From Valencia hispanica (taxonomy: Eukaryota > Chordata > Actinopteri > Cyprinodontiformes > Valenciidae), in contig OY747702.1 of the NCBI GenBank assembly GCA_963556495.2, positions 21,340,403 through 21,404,402 on the forward strand: a stretch of 64,000 bases of DNA, in the 5' to 3' direction. Made by a program: the position numbers and the translations under genes. The notes beneath the pieces were generated by a model, which worked only from the letters and a program-made list of their open reading frames with translations, had not been told where the DNA came from and ran no database searches. Below, piece after piece: positions 36,624-46,310 of the stretch. Positions within the stretch are counted from its first letter, which is position 1. The number at the start of each line of letters is the position of its first letter.

Positions 36624-36956
36624 TAACCCCTGATTCACACTGTGCGCAGAACAGATGCGGCCCGGTGTGCGCACAGCTACCGGACGGACTGCAATTCACA
36701 CCAACTGCGGTTTGTGTTTGGAACGTCTCGTGAGGTTTGCTCCAGCGAGAGCACCAAATCTCGGCTGTTCACGCGATAACAATAGATAACAAAAATTAGA
36801 CTTGATCCGGAAAGTTAACTGAGCTCCGCATCCGCCCCCAGACCGCACCCCAGCTGGCGTGAATGTATTGATTGTACTCCATGTTTTTTAATCAATGAGG
36901 TAGCCGTACAGATACCGAGCCGCATCCGTTCTGCGCACAGTGTGAATCAGGGGTAA
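36624..36956. mobile_element. MITE, PIF/Harbinger-like, 327 bp with TAA target duplication
   Basis: The element runs 36627-36953. It starts CCCCTGATTCACACTGTGCG and its right end is the inverse; about 36 of the outer 38 positions match. TAA flanks it on both sides (36624-36626 and 36954-36956). A three-base T(A/T)A duplication is the habit of PIF/Harbinger elements. It has no ORF. The near-identical ends suggest recent insertion. Confidence 0.85.
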
Positions 36957-39450
36957 CACAGACAACACCCCAGACTACTAACAAAAGCATAGCCCAGATT
37001 TTACTTGAGAGATGATGAAAGTGGTGTGGCATTTTAACAGACAAAAAAGAGAGATAAAGAGATACTTTGTTGTAGTTAGACCGATGTGCAATCACTCAAC
37101 ATATGAACAATGGCTTTGATTACAAGTGCTGTGTGAACCCTTACACACATTTACTCTCAAACTATACTTTTGAACATATCTCCACTGGGGATGCCAGAGG
37201 CCCTACCTACAGGCAGGAGAGCTAAAGAAGGTCTCTCTGGCTCTCTAGCCTGGAGGTGGAACTGTTTCCAGCATTTCAAAACACTGATTTAACTTATCCT
37301 ACTTGAAAACTTCAAGCGAAGGCAGTATGTAAAAAAACCATTATGTTAAAAATGGAGAAACACATTAAATCCCCCCACAGAAAAGAAAAGAAATAGGCCT
37401 AGGTGAGACCAAACTATCAACTAGTACTTTTTTCATCATTTAGAAGGAGTCTTCAATAATTACTAACATGTAACACAAACACATAAAGCAATGTGTAAAT
37501 ATCTGTCAACCCTGTAATTACTTATGCTAATTTCTAAATGCGTTCCTAAGCATTGATTTAGTAATTTAAAACTGCCTTCACTAATGCTCCCACTTCTTCT
37601 TCTCTTTTTTCTGTTTCAAGTCTTGCAGAGACATTTTTTAATTGGCAGGTTTTTGCAAACTCTAGAACAGTCCAGCCCCTAAGGAGCTGTACTTTCTGTT
37701 CTCCAAATATCAATCACTAGAATAAGATTGTCCCATTAAAAGAGCTTTAATAGGCCTAATCACTGAGGCGGGAGATGAATAGCGAATCAATTAAACAGAT
37801 TTGTGTAAGACGAGACACTGATGTAACCTCACATTTCATTCAGGAAGATTTCTAAAAAGGATTGACAGTCCTTTGTTCTTCCTGAAGGTGTGCCATTATA
37901 ATTCCCCACAAGCTAATGAACATTTCCCGCTATATAAAAAGGGACCATATTCTAAGTTCATAATGCTGTCTAAAAGAATATGTTTACATATTAAACATGT
38001 CACTTTATTTATACTTGAGTAAGGGAAAAAACAATTAGTAAGTAAAATAAATTGCCCATTTTCACTCAGTTGACCTGCAAGCGCCCTAGAATTGTGTGCC
38101 CTAGTTGACTGTGTGATGCAGCACCCTATTGTCAACACAACCGATGAAACAATGCTGGCAAAAATTGAAGAAAAACAGGAATGTAAGTTTGACTGCAAAC
38201 AGCAGAAGAACATAAGAGCTTGTTTTAAGAAGGTGCTGTATCAGGAGACTCACGCAAGCTTATATAGCATATACAGTATTTGTGAAGCAGAATGTTATAA
38301 AAACATTTTACAAAAAAGGCAAGTTTGCTATACACAGCCCATACGAATAGGTGATGAAGAAAAAGAGTGTTGATTTATACCTAAACAAATGCCGAACATT
38401 TCTGTGCGGAATGAAGTGGACAGGGTTATGTGTATGGACTGTCATTTTCTCACACCCAATGCCATATGTCTAGAGATGTCATTTTGTATCACAACCTTAA
38501 AAGGTGCTGCTGAAAAAGAGAGGGCTTCTAGAATCCTCATCTTTTCATTTTTCTATTGACAAAAAAAGAAAAAATGTGAAAATGTGACTGTATTTTTGTA
38601 TATGTTTTTTAAATCGGATACAAAACAAAGAAAAAAAGATCTTGTGTTTCATATTTTAACATTTTGTCTTGGATCAAAAATACAAAAGTGAATGAATTGG
38701 ATTTGATTTTAATACCTAATTGCTTGGAGATTTTCGCCGAACCGCGAACTTCCTTATTGTCTAGAAACAAAAACTATCAGATTCTGTGACTCTAGGGGGC
38801 ACTGTTTCACTGACAAAATCTCATATCATATTATGTGATACCCTCACTGAGTTCAGAGGTCACCAATTGTGACAGCACACAGCTCCTGTCATAATATGTA
38901 ACTCTTCCATAGCCTTTGCAAAACAACGTTCACCTCATATCAGGTTTTTTATGATAGCATTATGGATTAATACAAACACTGTTTGCGTTTAAAAACAATA
39001 AGCATGGAATCTAAAAGAAAAAGAAAATAGTAAATGTAGGATATCTTATATAAAGCAAAATTAGCTATTCATGATTTAAAAACAACAACAAACAAACAAT
39101 CAAGCTAATTTCTTCCCCTTAACTGTTTCGTCACCAGTACCTCTGGTTTTTCCTTTTGTAGCCTTGACCCTTTTTATACTTAAGTCTTAAGAAAAGATAA
39201 AATTGCATGCAGCTTAACGTGTTTATGAAAAACTAAAGCTTCTTTTAATTATCATTTAAGTGTGTAATTGGGTTTTGAAAACCAGCAGACCTGGGTCAGG
39301 TATGACTAAAATTTAGAATCGTTCAGGGAATTTATTAGCACTTTTTAGACGAGGAGTGCATATGGACCTCGTGCACGTTAACAGGGTTAGTAGATTGCAT
39401 AATGAGCTTATGCTGTTGAGGGGCACTATGTTCATACACGACGAGTCTGC
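36957..39450. other. Stretch without genes; possible conserved non-coding block at 37720-37940
   Basis: The ORF 38092-38373 has no recognised features. 37720-37940 is non-repetitive and contains several TAAT cores; it is a candidate only. Confidence 0.45.
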
Positions 39451-40741
39451 AAAACAGTGCCCCCTAAGCCGTTTTCAGACAGAAGTTCTGGAATATCTGC
39501 GGACTATTCCATGTGGTCTTTAACCGGAGTTGTGTTTTCAAATACACCCCTTTTTTACGGAACATTGCCTTTCGGCTGCTTTCACACAGCAAGAAATGTA
39601 CAGGAGGATCCTGATGAATGCCGGGTGGATGGGGGGTTGTATGTGGATATGACGTAAACTTAGTGCGGTGGGCGTACATGTCCTTTCCCCAAACAAAGGG
39701 ATTATTGCAAATATGGCAGACGAAACAGCAGATCTACTCAAAGTGCTTGTCTTTGTGATGTGTGCAATTTTGCGCACTTGGAAACGCTTAATAGACATCA
39801 ATGAAGAAGCTGAAGAAGCCGTGTTCTTGTGCACTGCCCTTCACGTGACATTTATACGTCATCAATGTGTGATCTCACAGCTGCCCCCCTCCCCTTTTTC
39901 CCACCGCCCCACACCCCTCCAGCTTTTCTGGACCATTTCCTGATAATCTGAATGCAAACACCATAAGGCAAAAAGTATGCTCTTGTTACTATGTCTTCAT
40001 CCATAAAATTACCGGTAAAGGGTATCCGGACAAAGTCCGGAAGATTGCTTTCCGACTCAAAAGCAAAACAGACGAAGTTACAGACAAAATTACAGTTTTT
40101 CATGGCCTGTTTGAAAGGAGTTCTAGAGTCACAGAATCTGATAGTTGAGGAAAATGCCCAAGCAATTAAATAATAAAACGAAATTTGATCATGTGACCAG
40201 AATCTGTGGATTATTTGTCCTTTCTATTTTTGATTAACAAACAAAAATCAAAAAAGGAAAATGTGATGTGTTTTGTAATTTTGATCTGAGACTAAAATTT
40301 AAAATATGAAAAGCAAGACTTTTGTTTTATTTTATTTTTTGCATTTGATTTAAAAACAAATAAAATATAATCACATTTTTGTTTGTCGATCAAAAATGGA
40401 AAAGATGAATGATACACAGAGGTACCTTCTAAACTCTATCAGGAACCATTAGAGTTTTCATGCAGCTACAGTACAAAGAGAAATATGGAGCAAACCAAAA
40501 CTACGGCAGCATGCATTTTTCAACAGCATTAATGTACCTAACTGGCTTTGCACCTAGTTGAATTAATCACCAGATACAACTTAAGAGGGGATTGTCCTAA
40601 AAGCTGCGCATGATGCATTCAGGTATAGCTGGTAAATTAGGTTGTTGAAAAATCAAAATGACTCAAACATAGTGTAAACAGTTTTATTCTCAAATATAGG
40701 AACAGATTTCTTTAAACAATTCCTAGACATCAACACTATCT
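39451..40741. other. Stretch without genes; small hairpin repeat at 40224-40399
   Basis: Arms 40224-40248 and 40375-40399 are inverted copies (about 22 of 25 positions: CTATTTTTGATTAACAAACA and its inverse). They enclose AT-rich sequence, and a related but poorer block lies at 38550-38700. This may be a MITE family. The ORFs here are unsupported. Confidence 0.4.
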
Positions 40742-41375
40742 GCAGTTCGTTTACCAGCAAGGTGTTGGTGTGGAGGATGCTATCCTCCACCTGTTACACA
40801 GAGCACACTCTCATCTGGATAAAGGAAGTGGCACAGTGAGGATTCTTTTTTTGGACTTTTCCAGTGCATTCAATATCATCCAGCCCCCCATACTAGATCT
40901 CCAACTACCTTACTGGCAGGCCACAGTATGTCAGGCTGAAGGACTCCACGTCTGACACTGTGATCAGCAGTACTGGAGCTCCTCAGAGTACAGTATAGTC
41001 CCCTCTTCTCTTCACCCTATACACATCTGACTTCAGTTACACTTCTGACTTCAGTTACAACTCAGACCAACAGGTTTAAGAACACTTTTGCCCATCATAC
41101 CATCTTCCTCTATAACATGTCGTTTGGGGGGAGGCGGAGATAGCGTACAGAGGACAGAAGGAAAGAGAAGGAGGTGGAGCATTTTTTTATTATTGTTCAT
41201 ACCTTTACTTTTATAATTGTCTATTTTATTTATATGCCTGTTTACAAGCACTTGTTTGATGTTGTTTACAACTGTTTCTTGTGTGATTTCTGAATCTAGA
41301 AGCTGCTGGAATTTTTTTTTTTCCTGAGGGAGTTATCCCAAAGGGATCAATAAAGTATAAGTCCAGTCAGTCAAG
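40742..41375 (+). pseudogene. LINE fragment (CR1/L2-type), RT pieces and tail
   Basis: The frame 40770-40955 carries the block A region of a non-LTR RT: VEDAILHLLHRAHSHLDKGS, then VRILFLDFSSAFNIIQPPIL. The frame then shifts. At 40970-41060 a broken version of the next blocks follows (STGAPQSTV-type, FTLYTSDFSY), with a short direct duplication of TCTGACTTCAGTTACA (about 41027 and 41045). The rest of RT is deleted or replaced by unrelated sequence. The 3' end has AGGGAGTTATCCCAAAGGGA, then TCAATAAAG and a short GTCAGTCAAGTCAA tail. Same broad family as 5800-6667. It is inactive. Confidence 0.75.
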
Positions 41376-41802
41376 TCAAAAGCACTTATAACAGCCTATG
41401 TTAATATTTGACACAGGAGAGATACCTTAGTATTATGCATTAATACATTCAGCAAGCACTGTCTTAGCACTACCACATAAGCCCAATGTCTACAGTCTTC
41501 TTTATTTCAGCTCTTGTAGGTACAGCCAATCAGCACCAGGGAAAATAAATGGCAATCCTAGATTGGCTGCTTTGCAAACACCAGCCAAAAGCGGATGAAG
41601 TGGCATTGCACATATGTATTTCACCTTCCCAAATTGCATTTTTTAAATATATATTTTAGATATGTGGGATGAAATAGGACAGACTTTCCGTGAATAACTT
41701 GGAGTCACATTATACAGAAAAAAAATCTGCAAATAAGTGAATATATGAATACTGAACCCCAAATAAGTATGGGCCACTGTGCTCCATTTTAATGCTACCT
41801 AC
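41376..41802. other. Stretch without recognised genes
   Basis: Nothing was recognised between the LINE tail and the MITE end. Confidence 0.5.
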
Positions 41803-42033
41803 TTAAAGAGCAACTCACCCCCCTACCAGAGTCTTACTCCACCTACATTTCTAGTTTGAAAAATGAAAATAAATAAATAAAAGGAGACGTTGTTTCATGC
41901 TGCCCCATTTGATCCCTCTCCTCATCATTGTCCTCACCTGTGTCTCCAAACATCCACACCTGATCCTCCTTACTCATGTGTTTATAACCTGTCACTTCCC
42001 CTCACTCAGCGCCGGATCATTGACAATGTCATG

Positions 42034-42226
42034 TTGATGCCAACCTCTCCATGGTGTGTCTCCCTCCTGCTCGATGTCCTGTCTCTCTGTTCCTGCTGCC
42101 ATCATCATCATCATCATCATCATCATCATTCCACCAGCAGCACTTTAATAAACAGCCTTTTTGATGCCAACCGCTCCATGGTGTGTCTCCCTCCTGCTCG
42201 ATGTCCTGTCTCTCTGTTCCTGCTGC

Positions 42227-42306
<80 letters not shown>

Positions 42307-42335
42307 CACCAGCAGCACTTTAATAAACAGCCTTT
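42034..42335. repeat. Tandem duplication of LTR R region with expanded ATC tract
   Basis: Unit 1 is 42034-42160 (127 bp) and unit 2 is 42161-42335 (175 bp). They are nearly identical except for the ATC run: about 9.7 copies at 42101-42129 against 26 copies at 42228-42305. The difference of 48 bp, or 16 triplets, accounts for the whole length difference. Confidence 0.93.
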
Positions 42336-42412
42336 ATGCACTTTACCTGCTTCTGTGATTGGGTCCATGCATTCCACCACACAGCTCCTGACAGAATGAT
42401 CCGGCCTTGAAG

Positions 42413-43119
42413 ATGGACCCAGCGAAAGCCAAAGACCCTAAAGTCCTGCAGGCGCTCTGGTGTCGGCTGGACAAGATCTCCAGCTTCACCCGTCCCCTGG
42501 CTCCCCTCACCAGAGTGGAGGATTTTCTCCTGGAGACTCTCCCCCAGTTCAGTTCCAGCCTCAGCCCTCTAGATGTGGAGGAACTGAAGGAAGCAGTGGA
42601 GGACATCCTCCTAACAGCCGAGGAGCAGACGTCTCCTGCTGGGAGCCGATCCGCTCCCTCAACAGCCGGCAGATATTCCACCAACGTCAGGTACATCTCC
42701 ACGCTGCACACACCACCGCTCTCTCTTGTCAGCGGCCTGGCTCCTCCAAGTCCTCGTCTCCAGTCAACCCGCCGAGGCTAGCTTCCTCCATCAGCCTTCG
42801 AGGTAGGGCCGCTTCCGAGGTGGAAGTGCGAGCTGTCTGCTCATCCCCGGTCCTCTCTGCCGCGATCTGCACACCGGCTCTGCCCACTCCTCCTTCTCCA
42901 GTCAGCCAGCCTCTCTTAGTCTGCGATCCAGTCAGCCAGCCTCCCTCAGTCTGCGATCCAGTCAGCCAGTCCCTGCCTTCAGTACCTGCACCTCACCTGA
43001 GCCCTTGGGTCCCCACGCCGGCACCATGTCTTCGGGCCCCCATGCCCGCACCTCACCTGAGCCTTCAGTCCCCCGGTGCCACCGCGTCGTCTCCCGGCCC
43101 CCATGCCCGCACCTCCTGA
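42413..43119 (+). pseudogene. Gag-like ORF of an LTR element, frameshifted
   Basis: It starts at ATG 42413: MDPAKAKDPKVLQALWCRLD, then an acidic helix-prone region (LDVEELKEAVEDILL). It stops at TAG 42779-42781. In another frame the coding text appears to continue after about 42740 with SSSPVNPPRLASS and then a proline-rich stretch with VSQPLLVCDPVSQPPSVCDP repeats, up to 43119. A short N-terminal helical part followed by a proline-rich linker just downstream of an LTR resembles the start of a Gag-like protein. No capsid, zinc knuckle or protease was found. The frame change near 42740-42780 implies an indel. Function is inferred from position only. Confidence 0.4.
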
Positions 43120-43464
43120 CACGTTGCCTGGCAGACCGAGAAACGCAAGAGGGAAGAGGGCTGGGTGGCGTCAACACTTCCTTGCTATTCCAACTCTAGC
43201 TCACAATGGAGGCATGTCTGAGATTTGCCTTGTTTTGTTTCCCACAGCGAATTGCATTGCCCTATTCACATGCAAGTGCAGTGTGGGGTTTTAACCTGAA
43301 GACGTCACAACACTGACGGTTTTGGGTTGAAAATTAATATGTATACTAAAATGTACTAAAATAGAAAAAAACAATGACCAGAAATGTAAGCAGTGCTAAT
43401 AGGGACTAATTTATATAGTTTATCAGCCAAAAAAGTTGGTTTGGGGGGGAGTTGCCCTTTAAGA

Positions 43465-44440
43465 TGACAACAAAAATTATGAACTGAAAGTTCCAGATGA
43501 CAAACTATATTATCAGTACAAACGACAGTCTGACAATACACGTTATATTTTCTTTGGAGGTTCAGTAACTATTTGCGTCTGGTCACTGGCACTGCAGAAT
43601 GTCTCTTTCGTTCTATGGTATATAAACCTCATTGTGCATTTACTAGTTCTGTTAAGGACTTTTAACTAGTTTACATATTTTTTATAAGTAAGCAGTTTAT
43701 ATGGAGTTTTTCTAGAGACATACCAAGTCATGTTCATAGTTATCGTTAGTATTATTGCCTAAGTTTATTACTGACTGTGAAAGCTGTATAAGTGCATGTG
43801 CAACTACAGATTGTATAGAGTTTTCAAATTACACATTTTCACCTTCATTCAGGACACTGAATTGCTGCCTTTTTTATATAAATTTCCAAAATAATGAAAA
43901 GTCCGGCCTTTGTGTGGTCAGAAATCCCTGGTGAACATTGCATAGCAACCTGTCTTAGCTGACAACTTCACCTGCCTGTTTTGGTATAGTTTTCTGCTTG
44001 GCCATGAGTGGAAGGGGGAGGACAGAAAAACAGGGAGCAGAGGCAGCTGATGCATATTTCATCAAGGCATTGTGGACACTGCAGTAGCCTGTAGAGCAAG
44101 GGGGAGGGGTGGGGGGTGGACAGCACTCACAACCACACGTGGGTGCTTTTTTCTCTTCCAGACAACTTTTATATTTTAAAAAAGTGTCTCTTAAATGTTG
44201 TTGTTTTTTACTCCAGTTTCAGTGCACGTTCATCACTGATGCAGTAATTGAAAGAGAATGTGTTACCGGGTCCAAAGGATCATTTTACCACGACTGTGGT
44301 AAATGTCAAAAATCTCACACAGAATTGTGAATTGCACATCAGTTATCCAGTCACCAGAGGAAGGTAGAGAGATATGTTTACAGTTTTTATACAGACAAAA
44401 CACAGTAGCATACGCATTGTGCACATTATTGATATTTTTT
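43465..44440. other. Stretch without recognised genes
   Basis: ORF 44109-44330 has no family features. A G-rich run lies near 44101-44118. Confidence 0.5.
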
Positions 44441-44490
44441 ACATATGAATGAAGGAATATACATGTAAATTCATTATCAGTAATCTGCCA
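44441..44490. repeat. 50-bp segment copied into the Tc1 element at 45621
   Basis: It begins ACATATGAATGAAGGAATAT and ends TTATCAGTAATCTGCCA. It is identical over all 50 positions to 45621-45670 and lies 459 bp outside the transposon. Flanking bases differ on both sides. Confidence 0.97.
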
Positions 44491-44946
44491 AAGAACCCCA
44501 GTGCCACCAAATAAACTTTTACCCTATTTAAAAAAACTCATCCCCATGCAGTTAACTTCTTTAGGGAATTTTTTCTTTTTTTTAATAAATCAAAATTGAC
44601 CACATGGTGGGGTTGTTTGGACTTTTACACATTGTACCGACTTTCTATAAGTCCAGGTCAGTTCTTCATGTTGGCTCATTGGAGGCAAACCTTTGAAACT
44701 CAGGAACAAGAAACAAATCAGCGCAGTTAAATCTATAGTCACAGTGGTTGTTTTCCAAGAAGAGATTTGCCCCTGCCTATTCTAAGAAGAATATTAAAAA
44801 GAATCCAGTAACAAACACTTTTTCATCCCAAACACCAGGAAGGTATTACATACAGTTTTTGGCCTGGCACAATTCAGCTATGGCCAAAAACAGTATACCA
44901 TGGTGCCCTAATGCTGCTCCCACAGACATCACTTGTGCATAAGGGA
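44491..44946. other. Stretch without recognised genes
   Basis: ORF 44748-44942 is unsupported. Confidence 0.5.
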
Positions 44947-45224
44947 TACAGGTCCTTCTCAAAAAATTAGCATATTGTGATAAAGTTCATTCTTTTCCAT
45001 AATGTAATGATAAAAATTTAACTTTCATATATTTTAGATTCATTGCACACTAACTGAAATATTTCAGGTCTTTTATTGTTTTAAAACTGATGATTTTGGC
45101 ATACAGCTCATGAAAACCCAAAATTCCTATCTCAAAAAATTAGCATATTTCATCCGACCAATAAAAGAAAAGTGTTTTTAATATAAAAAAGTCAACCTTC
45201 AAATAATTATGTTCAGTTATGCAC

Positions 45225-46088
45225 TCAATACTTGGTCGGGAATCCTTTTGCAGAAATGACTGCTTCAATGCGGCGTGGCATGGAGGCAATCAGCCTGTGG
45301 CACTGCTGAGGTGTTATGGAGGCCCAGGATGCTTCGATAGCGGCCTTAAGCTCATCCAGAGTGTTGGGTCTTGCGTCTCTCAACTTCCTCTTCACAATAT
45401 CCCACAGATTCTCTATGGGGTTCAGGTCAGGAGAGTTGGCAAGCCAATTGAGCACAGTAATACCATGGTCAGTAAACCATTTACCAGTGGTTTTGGCACT
45501 GTGAGCAGGTGCCAGGTCGTGCTGAAAAATGAAATCTTAATCTCCATAAAGCTTTTCAGCAGATGGAAGCATGAAGTGCTCCAAAATCTCCTGATAGCTA
45601 GCTGCATTGACCTGCCCTTGACATATGAATGAAGGAATATACATGTAAATTCATTATCAGTAATCTGCCAGTGGACCAACACCAGCAGCTGACATGGCAC
45701 CCCAGACCATCACTGACTGTGGGTACTGGACACTGGACTTCAGGCATTTTGGCATTTCCTTCTCCCCAGTCTTCCTCCAGACTCTGGCACCTTGATTTCG
45801 GAAGGACATTCAAGTACTTTGGACCACTGAGCAACAGTCCAGTGCTGCTTCTCTGTAGCCCAGGTCAGGCGCTTCTGCCATTGTTTCTGGTTCAAAAGTG
45901 GCTTGACTTGGGGAATGCGGCACCTGTAGCCCATTTCCTGCACACGCCTGTGCACGGTGGCTCTGGATGTTTCTACTCCAGACTTCCCACTGAGGTGCCT
46001 TGATACAGCACTCTGGGAACAGCCTATTCGTTCAGAAATTTCTTTCTGTGTCTTACCCTCTTGCTTGAGGGTGTCAATGATGGCCTTT
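45225..46088 (-). pseudogene. Tc1-like DD34E transposase, multiply deleted
   Basis: Read from 46088 down. The N-terminus is truncated at a junction with the right terminal repeat (only KKAIIDTLKQEGK-like text remains near 46085-46045). The frame 45955-45740 carries VQEMGYRCRIPQVKPLLNQK and HWTVAQWSKVLECPSEIKVP. The usual segment with the first catalytic aspartate after WSKVL has been lost in a small deletion. A fragment of the second catalytic region follows around 45700. Then comes the 50-bp insertion (45670-45621). The frame 45455-45225 reads [20 protein letters not shown], with the catalytic glutamate, down to the C-terminal GFPTKY and stop. About 250 codons remain in at least three frames. 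It is inactive. Confidence 0.88.
45621..45670. repeat. 50-bp templated insertion inside the Tc1 transposase
   Basis: Exact copy, same orientation, of 44441-44490. It lies between GACCTGCCCTTG and GTGGACCAACACC, the normal transposase text on each side, replacing a few original bases. Confidence 0.96.
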
Positions 46089-46310
46089 TAGCTCGTTTAT
46101 AGAACCTTTTCATGATGTGCTAATTCTTTGAGATAGGAATTTTGGGTTTTCATGAGCTGTATGCCAAAATCATCAGTTTTAAAACAATAAAAGACCTGAA
46201 ATATTTCAGTTGGTGTGCAATGAAATATATGAAAGTTTAATTTTTATCATTACATTATGGAAAATAATGAACTTTATCACAATATGCTAATTTTTTGAGA
46301 AGGACCTGTA

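Larger units (their letters stand above)
41885..43199 (+). mobile_element. LTR retrotransposon 5' fragment (LTR plus gag start)
   Basis: TTTATAACCTGTCACTTCCC, with a TATA-like core, and CTCACTCAGCGCCGGATCAT near 41980-42020 look like the promoter/R region of a fish LTR element. Two AATAAACAGCCTTT polyadenylation regions follow (about 42148 and 42322). A gag-like ORF begins 75 bp after the LTR-like sequence. pol is absent. The element lies inside a MITE. Confidence 0.55.
41803..43462. mobile_element. MITE with TTAA ends, split by an LTR element
   Basis: The left end TTAAAGAGCAACTCACCCCC (41803) and the right end, whose inverse is TTAAAGGGCAACTCCCCCCC (43462), pair with each other. TTAA lies at both outer edges. 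The right inner part (about 43200-43462) continues as MITE sequence with TTGCATTGCCCTATTCACAT and TAACCTGAAGACGTCACAAC. The left inner part is very short. LTR-retrotransposon sequence sits between. TTAA ends recall piggyBac-type insertion, but the family is not proven. Confidence 0.6.
44949..46308 (-). mobile_element. Tc1-like transposon, deletion derivative (1,360 bp)
   Basis: Both ends read CAGGTCCTTCTCAAAAAATT in inverted orientation, with TA on each side (44947-44948 and 46309-46310). Arms are about 200 bp. The transposase on the minus strand has lost its start, its first catalytic aspartate, and carries a 50-bp foreign insertion. Same family as 26245-27148. The ends are intact, so it could be mobilised in trans. 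Confidence 0.92.

Noticed and set aside
39455..39930. Possible MITE with a GTTTTCAGAC-type left end
   Set aside because: No convincing inverse copy or target duplication was found at the right end.
41890..42399. ORFs with poly-His, poly-Ser, poly-Met and poly-Asp runs
   Set aside because: All come from the ATC triplet tract inside the duplicated LTR region.
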